64,000 bases of DNA from Sclerurus mexicanus (Eukaryota; Chordata; Aves; Passeriformes; Furnariidae), in the NCBI GenBank assembly GCA_013396755.1, contig VWZF01001843.1:124001-188000 (forward strand), in the 5' to 3' direction. Below are positions 13,887 through 27,422 of this stretch, in pieces. The number at the start of each line of letters is the position of its first letter. The first letter of the stretch is position 1. Both the position numbers and the translations under genes were made by a program. Under the pieces are notes generated by a model. That model saw only the letters and a list, made by a program, of their open reading frames with translations, was not told the DNA's origin and did not search any database.

Positions 13887-16800
13887 CAACGCAGGAATTT
13901 GGGTGCATGGCTGCAGACTGTGGCCCCATGGATATCCCAGCACTTCTTCTCCAGACAGCACCAGAGGAGAGTCTCCTGCACACATCTCTGTGTGTATAGG
14001 CTAAACCAAACCCTCAGAGGTGACTGGAAAGCCAGACAAGTGATGAGGGCACTTGAGGAAGAGATTTCATCCCACCAAGTGCGAGCAAGGGGTGGCCACA
14101 ACCCTACTTGGGGTCCACCTTATAATGTCCAGCAAGCTCAACCTTCTATCCAGTCGTAGAGGGGGAATAGGTGCATTCCCAGGAGAGGGAGGTTGTGAAA
14201 TTTGGCTTTCCAGATTCACAGGCACCGAGGTGACAAGATGCAATGGGTGGAAGCTAGACAAAAAGCCATCCCTGGCAGTGCTAAGAACAGCTCTGGGAGT
14301 TCTGGTCGAGAGAGGGATGAGTCCAGGGCGGCCCTATGCCAAGAGAGGAGACACTCGTGCCCTTTGAGCCATGGTGAACTTTATCAGCTTTTTAGCAGGA
14401 AAAAACCACTGCCTGCTCCCAACAGCAGCCTTGTGAGGCTGCACATGCTCTCACTGCTTCAGGCACACAGAGGTGGAAGGGCTTTTTCCTATCTTTTGTA
14501 CGTGCAGCCGCTATTTAATGTAAATGTACTTACCAGAAACTGAACAACTCCCACGCCAGTAATTTTATACCCATCCAACTTTTAAATTATGAATGCAATA
14601 ATCTGCAGCACCACGACTTACAAGGCAAGGCTAGAATTCCCGAGGCAAGAAAAGTCTATTTTTAGACCTTTCAAGCTGAGATTCTTACTAGATGTAGAAA
14701 TTTGCTTCCTTCTGCTGCCTCGGGTGTTAATTTGCATTACAAGTTTCAGGGGTTTGCTTTTCTGAGTTTTGGGTGGCACTTGGTCAAACACACCAGCAAA
14801 GCAAACCAGTTGCTCTCTGGGGAAGGAGTGCAAGAAGGAACCCCTGTGCACACACGTGGCTCTGCCTGGGTAAGGTGTTGCCTCACAGGGTTGCTCTGAG
14901 GCAGAGAAATTATGGAATTGGTTGTCCCCCTGAGAAACATTCTCCATCTGGGCTGTAACTTGGCTCAGGAGTGGTGTGTGCCCTCCTCGAGCAGGGGATC
15001 ATTCTGGCTTTAGTCCCATGTCGTTGGCAGCAGTTTTACACTACTGATGTTGAGAGATTTCAGAGAAGATTCTCCTGAACTATATTTGCAAATGCTATTT
15101 AAATTCATGAGGTCTTTTCTTCTCTATGTTTTTGAGGGGTTTTGGATATTGCAGGGACTTGGCGTTTTACTCTGTGTCCTTCTTCTGTGTGGGGTTCCCA
15201 GGAAAGACCAAAACATAGTGCAAAACTAGTTTACCATTGTGTGTGGCAATAGCAGAAAATAAATGAGAAAGAGAGGAGGATCAGATACACCCCAATAATC
15301 AGAAGCTCCTTCCTGCTGGGCCCCACAAGGGAACTGTGTCATCCAGAGCACAGAGGCAGCGCTGGCCCAGGATGAGCAGCTCAGGGTTGGATCACTTTTT
15401 GCATCACACAGAGGTGTTTATCAGCAGAGCTCATAATAACTGTTTGGCAAGATGTGGTGCTCCTTCCAAATCACGACTGTATGCTAATGTTTTCCATGCC
15501 AGGCTCTGTCTGGGATTACAGCAGGGTGAGAAATCCCAGCCCTGGCACTCTCTTCTCTTGACAAATCACCCCGTTGCCATTTCTTAATCAAATGCTGCCA
15601 AAATGGGAGCTCTAATACCACCTCGCCTGCCCAAACCCAGCCTTGGTGGCAAGAGTTAAGCACAGTTCTTTTGCTTCTGAATATCATCTATGGACCATGC
15701 ACAGAAAAATGCTAAATCTCTATCCTCCAGTGCCCCATGAAAGGCTCTAGCAGAGCAGATGGACCTTAATTTTCTTCCCTCTGCAGAGCAATACACAATA
15801 CCCTGCTTTCCCTGATGTCATTAGGCTTCAGTTGTGCTTGGGGGAAAAAAAATATAAAAAAAGAAAAAGGTTGTGGGAAATGGAGATGTAATTCTTTTAA
15901 AATGTTGTGTTTTTTAAGAAGTAGCAGTAACAAAAATTATGTGAAGATCAAAGAGGAAAGAGGTTGTGCTCCAGGATAACTCACAAATAATATGGGGCAG
16001 TTGCTGAGCAACTCTCCGATGCAAAATATTGCTATTTTCTGGTACCCCCATCTGCACAAGAGGGATGGTGTCTAGTACTAGTCAAAGCAAAAAATCTGTG
16101 TGATTGCCTTAGTACAATTAGATCTAAGGTCTTTGCAAACAGCTCCTATCCATCAACCTCAAGCCATTGATCTTACATCTAAAGCACTTATTGAAAAATA
16201 AATTATGCTTTTTTTGATCTAATCAACTACTAAGGATTCTTTTCTTTTCTTCCTTTTTGAGGTTGGGTAAATAAACTTCTTCCATCAGAACTTGCCTAAT
16301 AATTATGCTGGACACACAGTGGACCAAATTCTGAGTGTGAAGCAAAGTGGTGACTCAGAAACCAGAGGCTCTGGTCTTTTTTTCTTTTTTTCTTTTTTTT
16401 GAATACATATTCTTTAACCAGACATTCACACAAGTTGGTGCACAGTGCTAAATGCATTCCAATAGTCAGGGTATTGTCTGTTATCTGCCTGGAGCTGAGA
16501 AGCACATATGCCACAGGGATCTGCCTGCTGCAGAGTGGTACCCGAGGACTTCACCTTTCTCCTCCCACCTGGTTCATCCTTGTCCTGCTTTCGTGTGGCT
16601 GCTGGCTCTTGCTTCCAGGTGCAAACATGCTTTGGTCCTCTGAGGAGGGGCAGAGAGTATCCATCCCTGGGGATCCTCCAGCATCAAGATTGCTCTGAGA
16701 CTATCAGATGGCACATGGCCTGGGAAAAGCCCGGAGGGACAGATGCCATGACAACTCCACAGCAGGGCTGGGACCCAGGTCAGGTGGTCACCATCCTTCA

Positions 16801-18179
16801 CTCCTACTGGGGTCTCTGGAGAGATGTTTAGATCTCAGATAAGCATGAAAATATGTTGCTTCATCTTGTTTTGTCACAGAAGTGAATAAACCTGAGGCTT
16901 CAGAAAGTGAAGAATTAGCAAGGCTGCTAATTGGGGCTAAGGCAGGTGAGATGGGCAGGGAAGCACATCTGTGTTCAGCTCTCTGTCAACACACAAGGCC
17001 ATGGCCCCCCACCTGCAGTCCCTTGTCACACACAGATCAACACAGGGGAAGAGCCCAGAGCTCTCCTGAGCTCCAACAGAGCCCACAGAAATAGGGGGAC
17101 CCCACTTTTCCATCCCCAGCAGAGCAGGATGGAGATGGGACGCAACACCTCACTGTGCACCCCACTGGGAAGGGTCCCTGGGAGCCTCCTGGGAGCAGGG
17201 TCAGCCGCAGGATCAGGGACCAGCCAAGCCCCTGCACAAGGCTTCTTCCCAGGGGATGAACCTGAGGCAAAACAGATGCTTGACCCACAGCGACATCAGT
17301 GTGGCAGGGCTTGCCCTGTTATTTCCCAGGCTTTGGGTTTTTTTTAAATACCTCTTTGAAAGCAGCACAGCCAGCTCAGCTCAGCTCTGCCTCTTGGGTG
17401 CTGGCAGGCTGCCACCCTTTAATTAAGTCTGCTGTTATGTCTAATGCTCATGGCAGCATTTCAGGGCTGTGGGAATGGGTGCAGATCAGGTGTTTGCAGA
17501 GCTGTGTGGTGGCTTGGATGTTCAGGCTAATATGCCAAAGTAATAGCGTTGATGTTATCATCCTCTCTGGTCAGATTGGTTCGTGAGCCCAGATCGGGCC
17601 AGGCCATGGAAAAACTCCTTTTCCTGCAGGGAAGGGGGCAGCTGGGAGCAGAGAGAGTTGGTTTGAAACCCAACTCCTCACTTCATGGCACAAAAGTGAT
17701 GCCAGAGCCCCCTCCACGGTCCCCTGGTACCAAGGTGTCTGCCCACAGCAGGCTCAGCATCACGCTCACCTACACCCTGTGCAGGTGGGCAACCCGCACA
17801 TCGGGGCTGCCACTGGTCCATGCCCAGCTGAACTGGGCCTGAGCTGAGCTCCCAGGCTGGGCACCAGGAGCAGGGACTGAGGAAGGAGCAGCTTTAGCAT
17901 CTCCCACTGCACTGGAAGCCAGACCGCAGGTCAGGTGGGGGTAGTTTTGTCTCCCCTTCTGGTCTCTCCGCATGCAGCAGCAAAAATCCGTGTCGTCCTC
18001 CACGTGCATCAATAAAATCAGTCTGTGGCCAAGTACATTTCAGTGTTACGGAGCCTCTTTCTCGCAAGTCACAGCTTGATTTCGGTGCTTTTTTTCAGCC
18101 TCAGTTCTCCTCTTGCAGCCTCCCGGGAGCAGAGTCTGTTCCTCTCCCCCCACGCAGCCTCTGCCCTTGTGCAACCCCA
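13887..18179. other. Intergenic, no gene recognised
   Basis: Mixed-composition sequence with a T/C-rich tract at about 16377-16400 on the plus strand. No exon with recognisable similarity was seen. Confidence 0.55.
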
Positions 18180-18570
18180 GGATTGCATTTCAGTGCCAGG
18201 GCAATGACCGCGCTCTGGACACAGTGACGAGGCACAGTCGGGGGGGTGCCCATCCCAAACCCAGGGATGGGGATCCAGGCGGCCGCCGCACCGCAGTTCT
18301 CTGCCCGCACAGCCGGCCGTGCCCCGCAGGGCTCGGCAGCGGCAGGGGATGCTTCGGAAAATCAGCCTCCCGTCGCAAAAGGCACTGGGATCCTGAGCGG
18401 GGTGTGGGACTCTGCCACCACCAAGTGACCAGCGGGGAGGAGAGGAGGGAAGAGCCCGCTCGGGGCAGCGCTGGTGCCGCCGCAGGCTGCGCGCAGCGCC
18501 CGCGGTCCGTGCGCTGCCTCCCGCTCTCCATCAGCGGTACCCTGCTGCCCCGGAGGAGCTAATCGCTCCC
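18180..18570. promoter_or_regulatory. Orphan CpG island between OSBPL2 promoter and HRH3
   Basis: About 390 bp, GC-rich, with roughly 30 or more CpG dinucleotides by eye, standing alone in CpG-poor DNA about 9 kb before the first visible HRH3 exon. It contains GGCGGCCGCC-type and GCGCGC stretches but no recognisable coding exon. It could be a distal HRH3 promoter with a 5' UTR exon, a promoter for a non-coding RNA, or an unmethylated regulatory island. The open frames across it run on both strands, as expected for GC-rich DNA. Confidence 0.55.
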
Positions 18571-21500
18571 TCGTGCCCACCAGGCAGGCTGATTTGATCT
18601 GCTCTGCTCTCAGATAGTGCCATAGACACAGCCGTGTTGCAATTAAATACTTTCCCCTCGTTCTATGCTAATGGAAAGCAGGAACAGAATGCACAATGGC
18701 AGATAATTAGAGAGGAGCGATTACCGACACAATCCTCTCTCCTCCTTGTCCTTGCACTGTTTCTTCCACTGTTCCACACTTGCCGTGAGCCTGACACAGC
18801 GACCGGAGCTGTGAAGATGATGAACAGAGTGAGAGAAAAGCTCTTGAAGCACATCCCTGGAGCTCCATCAGTGCTGATCATCCCTTCCTGAGATGCCTCT
18901 GCAGGACTGCTGGCCAGGGCAGGAGGTCGACTTCAGCTGGTCTGAGCTGCTAAAATTAGCAGCATTAAAAAAACCCAACTTAATCATGATAATCGAATTA
19001 AAGAAATATTATGGAATGTTTCGTGCTTGTTTTCAAGAGAGCCTGTAACTTGCCAAAACTTTTTGAAATCCAGCTGCTGTAAATAGCAACTCATGGGCTT
19101 TCCCAACCTCTTACCTTTCTTGCTCAATACCAAGTATCTATTTAGGAACTGGTTTTCAAAACACTGTGCACTTTGCACAATTAATTTGTGGAAGTCTGTT
19201 GTGCGTGCTGATGTTCAAAAAAGGGCTGTGACAGGCTGAGGAGATCACACGAATAAAGTCATTATTTTGTGGAAACAAATAAGCATATTTTCATACATGC
19301 AATCCCAGGTGGGATTGCTTAGAAACTGGAAAAGTGCTTTAAAGCAATGCCGTAATACTCTTAAATGCCAAGTGTCACATGAAATGTTATTCAGAATCAC
19401 TCCCCTCTCCTTTCCAACCTGAAAAAAACAAGTGGGATCTGCAAAACCCAGACGTGGGTGCTTGGAACAGCATCGGCTGCATGTGATGCATTATTAACAA
19501 CTGGAACTATTAACTGTTTCAGAAAGCTGTTCTGTGCCTCTGCACACAGTTGTTTGCAAAATTATTTGGACAATTTATGCCTCCCTTTTTTAATGAACCA
19601 TGTCATGCTCTCAGACAACACTGATGGACAGCAGAAAGCAAAGCAGAAGGGAAAGAGTTGGGAAATAGGAACAGCCCCTCTGTGTAGAGGCCACAGCTAC
19701 CCCGGGGCCTCAGGGGAGCTGTATAACCACAGGAGAACTTGGCATCCTCACTCCACTTTCAGGCCTGAATCTCATTTCTATTTTTGCTGCTCTTCTCTTT
19801 TTTCCCAAGCAGATTAGTGAGGAATCCTCCACCCGCCCAGCACCAACCCAGCCTTCATCAGATAATACCACCTGCAAAGATTGCACGACAGAGCTTTTTT
19901 GTGTGGTTGACATTCATTTTCAGGCTTCACAGTGTCTTGCAGGCCCCATGAAAGAAAGGAAAGAACAAAAGAGACAGGTGGGGAATTATTTTTCTCTTCC
20001 CCTGCCCTGCTAGCAGGAGATGTTTCTCAGCCTCCGCACGGAGGAGAGGTGTGGGAAGCAACAGAGGAGTTTCTGTGGCCACTGGTTTTGGGATAAGCAG
20101 GTGTGGTTTATCATGCAGTCTAAAAGGAGACCTGGCTCCTGCATCCCCCAATTTCTTGCTCCTATTCTTTCTGGCACTACACCATGGAGGAAAATCACTG
20201 ATTGACCATCATGCCCTGGAGCTGTCGGATCTGACCAACTACCCTGCTGTGCTGAGGCATAAAACAATCAGTGGGATGACAGCAAACACCCTCCAGAAGG
20301 AAGACCCAGCTCCTGCTCATCTTGTTTTCCTACAGCTCCTGTGTGATCCAGCCCCTTAATTTACACTGGAGGTGTCTAATGTTCCTTGTCCTCAGCTTCT
20401 CCTACTTCCAGCATGGCTGCACTCTGGTTAGGCAGAGCTCAGTGCCAGCAGAACGTGATTACTCATTGCAGAGGGAAGGACTTCCAGTTTGTCTTTTTCC
20501 CATTATTTGTTCCAGGATGTTCTGAACTCTCCCCACATCACAGCAGCTGTTACACCCAGTGGCAGCTCTGTAGAGCCTGGAGTCCCCCGAGACAGCTTAG
20601 CTGGGTGGTTGCATGGGAAGAGGAGTGTCATAATCACAGTCAGGGAAATGAGAATCCAGTTACTTACAACCACAGCAAACTCCTTCTCTTTACAGAGGAA
20701 TGGGCCAGAAACCTCAGCAAACACCAGGCTGGCTGATGAGATGGGTTTTGGTGCTGAAGCACTGCTTGTTGCAAGCCAGCCCAACAAAGAGACTTTGCTG
20801 GAGGTTTCAGCTCCCCTCCACATCCAGGAGGGCTCTGGTCCCTTTGTCCCATACTATCTTTGTCTGCACAAATCTGATTCCGAATGACTGGCTTGTCTAG
20901 AGGCCAAACCAGCTCCAGGAACAAAGATTTGGACTTGGAAGGAGAAGACAGTAGATAACAGCACAGGCAAAAACATCCTGGGCATCTCTGCGGCTTCGCC
21001 TGTGGTGAGCTGATGCTTCCTAAATGCTTTGTCTTCCTCCTGTCACCATGTCCCTTTTAATTCCTCTTCCCCATGCTTTTGTAGTCAGATGCCTGACATA
21101 CTCTCTATTAGTCTCTGCTGCCTTATAACAAACATCAAAAGGAAGCCTGAAAAGAAGATGCGTTGGAGATCAGGACCCAGGGCAAGCGCTAATAGAAGAG
21201 AATACATTAAGCACACTGAGGTTCAATAGGAAATACATTTTCCATCTGCCTTTGTTAGACAGATCTAAGGGCAGGCTTGGCGTTGTCACGAGCAGCCAGA
21301 GATAGGGTTGAGACAGGGATTTTTATGAGAAAAGCCAGGAGCCAGGGAAAATCCTTGTATAGATGAAGGTCTTTCTAAATTAGACTGATGTGGAGACTGC
21401 AGGTCAGGCTTTGGAAGGCAATGGGTGGGCAGGGGGATCAGCATCCCTCTGGTAACACAGCCCTAACTGGGGAGCTGAGCAGAATTCAGCCTCTTCAAAA

Positions 21501-24500
21501 ACACACAAGGGTCAGTGGCTCATGGAGGGTGGGACAGGGAACTTGGCAGAGCTGATGAGGGCTGGAAAGATCGAGGGACATTGCCCTGTCTGCAAGGGAG
21601 AGGGACTTCTCATGAGAAGGGTGTCTTGGTGAAGGAGTGCTGTCCATAGGACCTGAACAGATGCTCCTTCTTCATTTCACAGGAGACACTGGAGAGGGAG
21701 AGAATAACAACAAGCTTCAGTCCACTTGGTTAGACACTGTCCAGCAGCCTGGAGACACCAGACTTCATTACAAGGGGCTTTACAGAAGCCAAGTTGTCAA
21801 ATAAACAAGCCAAAACTAGCTACAGTGCTGATTTTCCTAATGTCAGGCACAGAGATCTTGTTTGCCTTCTGCTCTCCAGAGAAATATGGTTCCTCCTATT
21901 CCATGTTGCTTACACAACCACCTATGCTTGGGGAAGAAGTACCAGACAGGAGATACAGGCTTTGACTTCCAGAAAAGTCCCTCAAATACTGTGCCTGAAA
22001 GAACCGTCTTGGTTCAGTGAAGTTGGGTAGAGATGAGAGCAAAGTTTTCTGTGTTTCTGTTTGGAAATGATCTGGCAAAATAAGGGCTCTGTCACCTTCC
22101 CTAATGCATGGGAAGAATTAATGCATTTGCATCTTTATAAGAGGGAAGAGAGTTGGGCCCATGTTGAGCAGTGATAATGAATTAAACTGAATTAAATTTT
22201 GATACTTATTAGAGATATGTTAGTTACTATATAAAGTAATGTACTTAATTAGCCAAGGAAGTCTGTTAAATATTACATGAGGTTAGCAATGAGTTCCCTG
22301 CCTCCGAGCCCCGGCAGGAAGCGAGGGAGATGACATTTGTAGGTCTTCTCACATGAGAACCTGGTGGTAGCTCTGAGGAAATCCATGGACTCCACAAGTG
22401 GGCTTAAACTCTACCTCTCTAATTGCTTAGTGTCGTGAAGTTTTATAAAGTTTGTTGGAATGCTAAGGAGCACACTGTGCCACAGCTCATTTCTCTACAG
22501 CTGCTCTCTTTTCCACCTGCCCGGGAACAGCATTGCCTTCAATTAGACATTGTTTAGTCCTTCCCAAATGTCCTCTTGTCACTCATAACCTACACCACTG
22601 GCTGCATCAAGAGTATTAGGAACAAAGCCCAGCCTTGCCTCTTAAACCATCCCCTGACAGAGTACCAGATTTAGTAGATACTTTGTCAACAAAGCTTTAT
22701 CATTCACTCCTCCATGTGGTGAAATGCTTCCAGCATCGCTGGTAGCAGCTGCACGTGGATATCATGTCTTGATATTCAGACCCTGCTGTCTCTCTCTGAA
22801 AACTTGTATTGGTCTTAACAGCAGCCACCAACTCGGTCCAAGCTGACAGATGCAGGATGACTTTTGGTTTTATTCCCCCTTGTGCTCTGAAATTTTCACT
22901 TCAAAATACAATATTGAGCTGGCCTTGACAAGAATCAGGTGTTTGATCAGACAGTTCCTTCATTACTAATGGCATTACTCATCCTGCTCTGCAGTGTTTT
23001 CCTCCCCCAGAGTCGTAAACTCAGCATTTTCCTGCTCACAAAACTGCTGTTGGTTTGCACAAGGACAGAAATGTGACTTTCTCTGATGTCAAGGTGATTT
23101 GTAATTTCAAGGAGTTAGTTCCCAAGAAGCCAAGAACAGTCACAGCAGTTTGGGACAGGTCCAACTACGAACAGTTTCCCTGGAGCAAAGGATGCATTTT
23201 TGGATACTTTGGATGTTTGGATTTGCAGATTACAGCTGGGAACAGGGAGCAAGAAGAAAGGAAGAAGAGGAAAGAAGGAAGGAAAAGAAAGGAATAAAAA
23301 GGCATAGGATTTGTTTTGAGAGTGGAGATGTTACTGCTCTTCCTACCTTTCTGAAAGCTGGTTCACAGGGTATTTCTTAGCATTTTTGTGGACATTCAGT
23401 CATCATTGTCTTTATCTGACATGCAACTTACTCAATTATGTCCCTTGTAGTATGGTAAGGAAGAGACCTTCTGCCACCAGCAGAAGCATTTTGACACCTG
23501 GCTGAGCAGTGGACAAAGCACATCCAGCAACTGATTTCATCATGTCCCATCCAGGTTTGGATTGCCATGCAATGGATTAGGATTTTCAGTCCTAACAGCT
23601 CCCCAAGTTTGGACAGACGAGTTGTTGTTGAGTTTGTTTTTAAAAGAGAAATACATATCAAAGAGTAGCATTTCACTGGAACGGTGTCTCCAGCATGAGA
23701 AATGCTTCCCTGGCATTTTCTGTGTCCTACCCATTGATGCTGCATGTAAAGTATTTATACTGAGGGTTGTGCTGTATCTTGGGGGTCTGGCAAAGCAGGA
23801 GCTCATGGGCTCCCTGGAGATTTTCCCCTGAGCCACTCTGGAATCTCTTTGCCATGCTGCCCTTACTCTCACTCACATATTCTGGTAACTTGCAAGGGAA
23901 TCTCAAAAAAGGGAATTTTCCCAACAGAATAAACATTTCCCATGATGAAAGGCAGAAGAAAATGAAATAAAACAAAGGGATGGGTTTCACAGTGACAGAT
24001 ACTTGTGCGAATGCCAGAGCACTTTCAACCCTCATCAGTAAAGATGCGAACACAAAGAGGTTTTTTAATCATCTCTTTCTTTAAAGTTTGTCTCACAGAC
24101 AAACTGGCTCCATGGGACAGAAGCAAGCAATGGAAAAACTACGGTTTGTGCATAGCAATAACAGCACCTCTCCTGGAGGCTTGGAGCTCATGCTCCCTCC
24201 AGCCCCGTGGATCCTCACTGCCCCTGGAAGGGGCACTGAATTACAGATATGCTTGGAGTAGAGGGGCAGCAAATCTTTGAACCTGTGGGCAAGATGGTGC
24301 AATCTTCAAGAAACTCTTTAATGTTCTCTTCAGATCTAAAAAGACATTTAATGGAATAAAACTTCAGCAAATCAGATAAAAATAACAAAACGAGCCAACA
24401 AATTTATCCCGTCAGACAATACTCCCACAGAGAGGAGCAACCCAACTCCTTGCATCTGGATTCCTTGGTTCATGAGGAAGATTGAGAGCATCAATGTGGA

Positions 24501-26569
24501 GGCCTCTTAGCCCAGGGGAGGACCCCACGGCCTGACTGCAGGGTGATCAATACACCCTATATGAACACACGTAAGTACTTATGAACATATGGGATATCTA
24601 CACGTGGCATATGTGCTGCGTAAGCCAGGTCCAAGCGTTAGCTACTGTACCATCTGCTTGCGTGTTTGTATGTGATCTGTTTTAATCACCCCTTCAGGTT
24701 GGGTGATTTCCTTTGTTTTATTACTGAGATAGCACGTTTCCTGAAATATATTAGAAATGTATTTGTCCTGTCTGCTGAAGCAAGGGAGAAATTTCATGAC
24801 CAGGAAACCTATAGTCTGAGCTTTGTCACCTCTTATTTATCTAACAATCCTGGCAATTTACTCTGGATAAACAATAATTGTCATTTGTCCACATTATATT
24901 GTATCGCTTTATAAATTACCTTAAAACACAGTTTTCCTTCCTCTCCAGACAGGGAAAACTCTGAATAATGAATGGCAGCCAAGAAACAGCAGACAGCTCC
25001 TAGGGATAACACTGCAGCATGCACACAGTAATTTGGACTGATTTCAATGAATACTAATATTTGACTGAGTAGCTAGAGATTACAAATAACACTGGATCAC
25101 AGTCACACCATGAAAGTAGCTTGTGGGTTCATTAACTATCATCGGTGTTATTAAAAAAGCTGTTTCTCCATTACATCTGTAGTGATAGGCATAAAATTCA
25201 GGTCCTCTGCGCTGCAGCCGCGCTGTGGCTGCCCAGCCAGGCTGCTCACGACCCTGCAGGGAAGGCAGACAGGTGTGTTGTTAAATCTGATTATCCTCAA
25301 AGCAGCGCTGAAGCCACGCATGAAGTTCCTGGACCCGTTCTCCCACCGAACAGGAGTTTCTTGCAGCATCCTCATCTCTCCCACCCGCGGCTCTCACGAG
25401 CCCACAGTGACATCCTCTGTCGGGACGCAGCAGCGACCGAGCCATCCGTGGAGTGGAGTGGCTTGGGGACACTCGTCTCTCTGAGGAAGGGGACAACCCG
25501 TGTCAGGCAGCTGCAGGTCTGCCCAGCCCTGCGTAGACCTGGCAAAAGAGAGCCCAGCTCTGAACACCATGACATTGTCCCAGTGCTGGGCACGTTAAGG
25601 GACAGGATGGAGCTGGTCCTTGCCGAGGCCACCCTTTGGTGGGTGTCACAAAGGCCACCCCTGCAGGAGAGCTGAGAAGTGTTCCCACTGCTCAGATCTG
25701 CCAGGTGCAAATGATTTACTGTGATTCAAGAGAGCCCTCTCTGCCTCCTCCCAGCAGGATCAGCCACTGCTATCAAGATAGTGGCTGTGGTAGTGGATGT
25801 GAAGAGTGTAGCAGTTCCTGATGTGAAAATAGCTTTTGGAGCAATCAGAAGGCAGCAAAACCTCTGGGCATTAGCTTCAGGCATGTTTCTATCTTGCTTC
25901 GCTTTTTATCTGTTCCTCACAGACATACACGGCTTACCAGACTTCTCCAGAAATAGTGCTTGGCCAGGGGCTCCAGCCAGTATCCTTCTCTGGTGTTCAG
26001 TGTTGCTGCTCGGCACATTCCCGTGCCATTCCCCAGAGATGGTGACTGAGGAGCTGATCCTGCCCAGTGATATGACACCTGTGACAACATTTCCACTCCT
26101 GCAGTCTGGAGCTGGCACCATGCACAGGCGTTGTACAGTGATGGGCAATTTCATCCTGCAGTATCATCAGGTCAAGCAAGTACTCAGAAAAAAGTTATTC
26201 TCTTCAGCTCTGAGAAGCTGAACAAGTGGAGGGAGGAGGGAACATTAATCACCTCCATGCAGCTGGGGCCAGGAGCAAGGACTCCTTGGTTTGCAGACCA
26301 AGTGGCATGGTCTGCATCTTCCTCCTGCCAGCCATGAGGGGCACAGGTAAGAGCATCACCCTCTGTGCTCCACCTGCCCAGGGAGCCCTCCTGGCTGCCT
26401 CTGATTAAAAGGCAAGTGAAGCCTTGACCTCCACTTGTCTGCATTAAGGCAGAGAGTCCATGGCAGGAACCATAAGCACTCCCTATGGCCTCTGGCTTGG
26501 GGGACGCCTTGGGGAGTTGCAGGAATGTTGCTGTGGAGAAATGCAAGAATGCTCTGTGAGAATTCAAGG
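18571..26569. other. Intergenic upstream of HRH3
   Basis: No gene recognised. The 176-codon frame at 25145-25675 and the 166-codon frame at 25721-26221 have no domain I recognise. A perfect octamer complement, ATTTGCAT, sits at 22125-22132 in an AT-rich stretch. Purine-rich GAA/GGAA sequence lies around 23246-23295. HRH3 exon 1 was looked for (TM1-TM2 coding sequence) and not found. Confidence 0.55.
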
Positions 26570-27190
26570 ATTCTTCTGAGTTGAGAGGGGAAGGAGGAAT
26601 GTAGAGATGTTCCATGGGTGGGCGCAAGGATACTCTGAGGTAATGCAATGATGCTCCCAGGCTGAGAAGGGAAGAGGAAATTGGAGAGGATGCTTTGGAG
26701 GGCTCAGGGATGCTTGGGACGGATGCAGAGATGCTTCGGGGTAAAGCAAGGATGCTCCCGGGTTGAGAGGGGAAGGGGGAATGGGAGAGAATGCTCTGGG
26801 GGATTCAGGAATGCTCTGGAGGGATGCAGGGATGCTCTGGGGTAAAGCAAGGATGCTCCCAGGTCGAGAGGGGAAGGAGGAATGTGGGGACACTCAAGTT
26901 TGCTCTGTACAGACACAGGGATGCTCTGGAGGAATGCAGGGATGTTCTGGGGTAATACAAAGGTGCTCCTAGGTTGAGAAGGCAAGGGAGAACTTGAGGA
27001 TGCTCAGGGATGCTTGGGGGGATTCAGGGATGCTCTGGAGGAATGCAGGGACGTTCTGGGGCAATACAAGTGTGCTCCCGGATTGAGAGGGTGAGGAGGA
27101 ACGTGAGGATGCTCAGGGATGCTCTGTAGGGATGCAGGATGCTCCGAGGGATTCGGGGCTGCTCTGGGGGTACGCGGGGCTGCCGGGGGC
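26570..27190. repeat. ~105-bp minisatellite abutting the HRH3 gap
   Basis: A landmark of the form GCTCCCGGGTTGAGAGG recurs at about 26653, 26754, 26855, 26965 and 27074, giving periods of 101, 101, 110 and 109 bp; a partial first unit starts near 26572. Each unit is itself built from shorter GGATGCTCTGGAGGGATGCA-like pieces. Units are diverged from one another, so this is an old array. It becomes GC-rich toward the gap at 27191, suggesting the assembly stopped inside repetitive, GC-rich DNA. Confidence 0.88.
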
Positions 27191-27293
27191 NNNNNNNNNN
27201 NNNNNNNNNNNNNNNNNNNNNNNNNNNNNNNNNNNNNNNNNNNNNNNNNNNNNNNNNNNNNNNNNNNNNNNNNNNNNNNNNNNNNNNNNNNNN
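27191..27293. other. Assembly gap (103 N) probably holding HRH3 exon 1
   Basis: The gap separates the minisatellite from C-rich intronic sequence leading to HRH3 exon 2. The first coding exon of HRH3 encodes the N-terminus, TM1 and part of TM2, roughly 250 nt in human. It is not visible anywhere upstream, so it most likely lies in this gap, whose 103 N cannot be the real length. Confidence 0.8.
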
Positions 27294-27422
27294 CGGGTCC
27301 CCTCGGCCGTGCCCCTCTCCTGCCCCCCGACACCCTCCCGTGGTCCCCGGGTCCCCTCCCGCTGTCCCCCCAGCCAAGGACCCCCCGCATCCCAAGCGGA
27401 ACGCACCCCGCTCCGGTTGCAG

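Noticed and set aside
25145..25675. 176-codon plus-strand frame
   Set aside because: No domain or family resemblance, overlapped by minus-strand frames of similar length, and no sign of splice or promoter context. Probably chance, though a lineage-specific transcript cannot be excluded.
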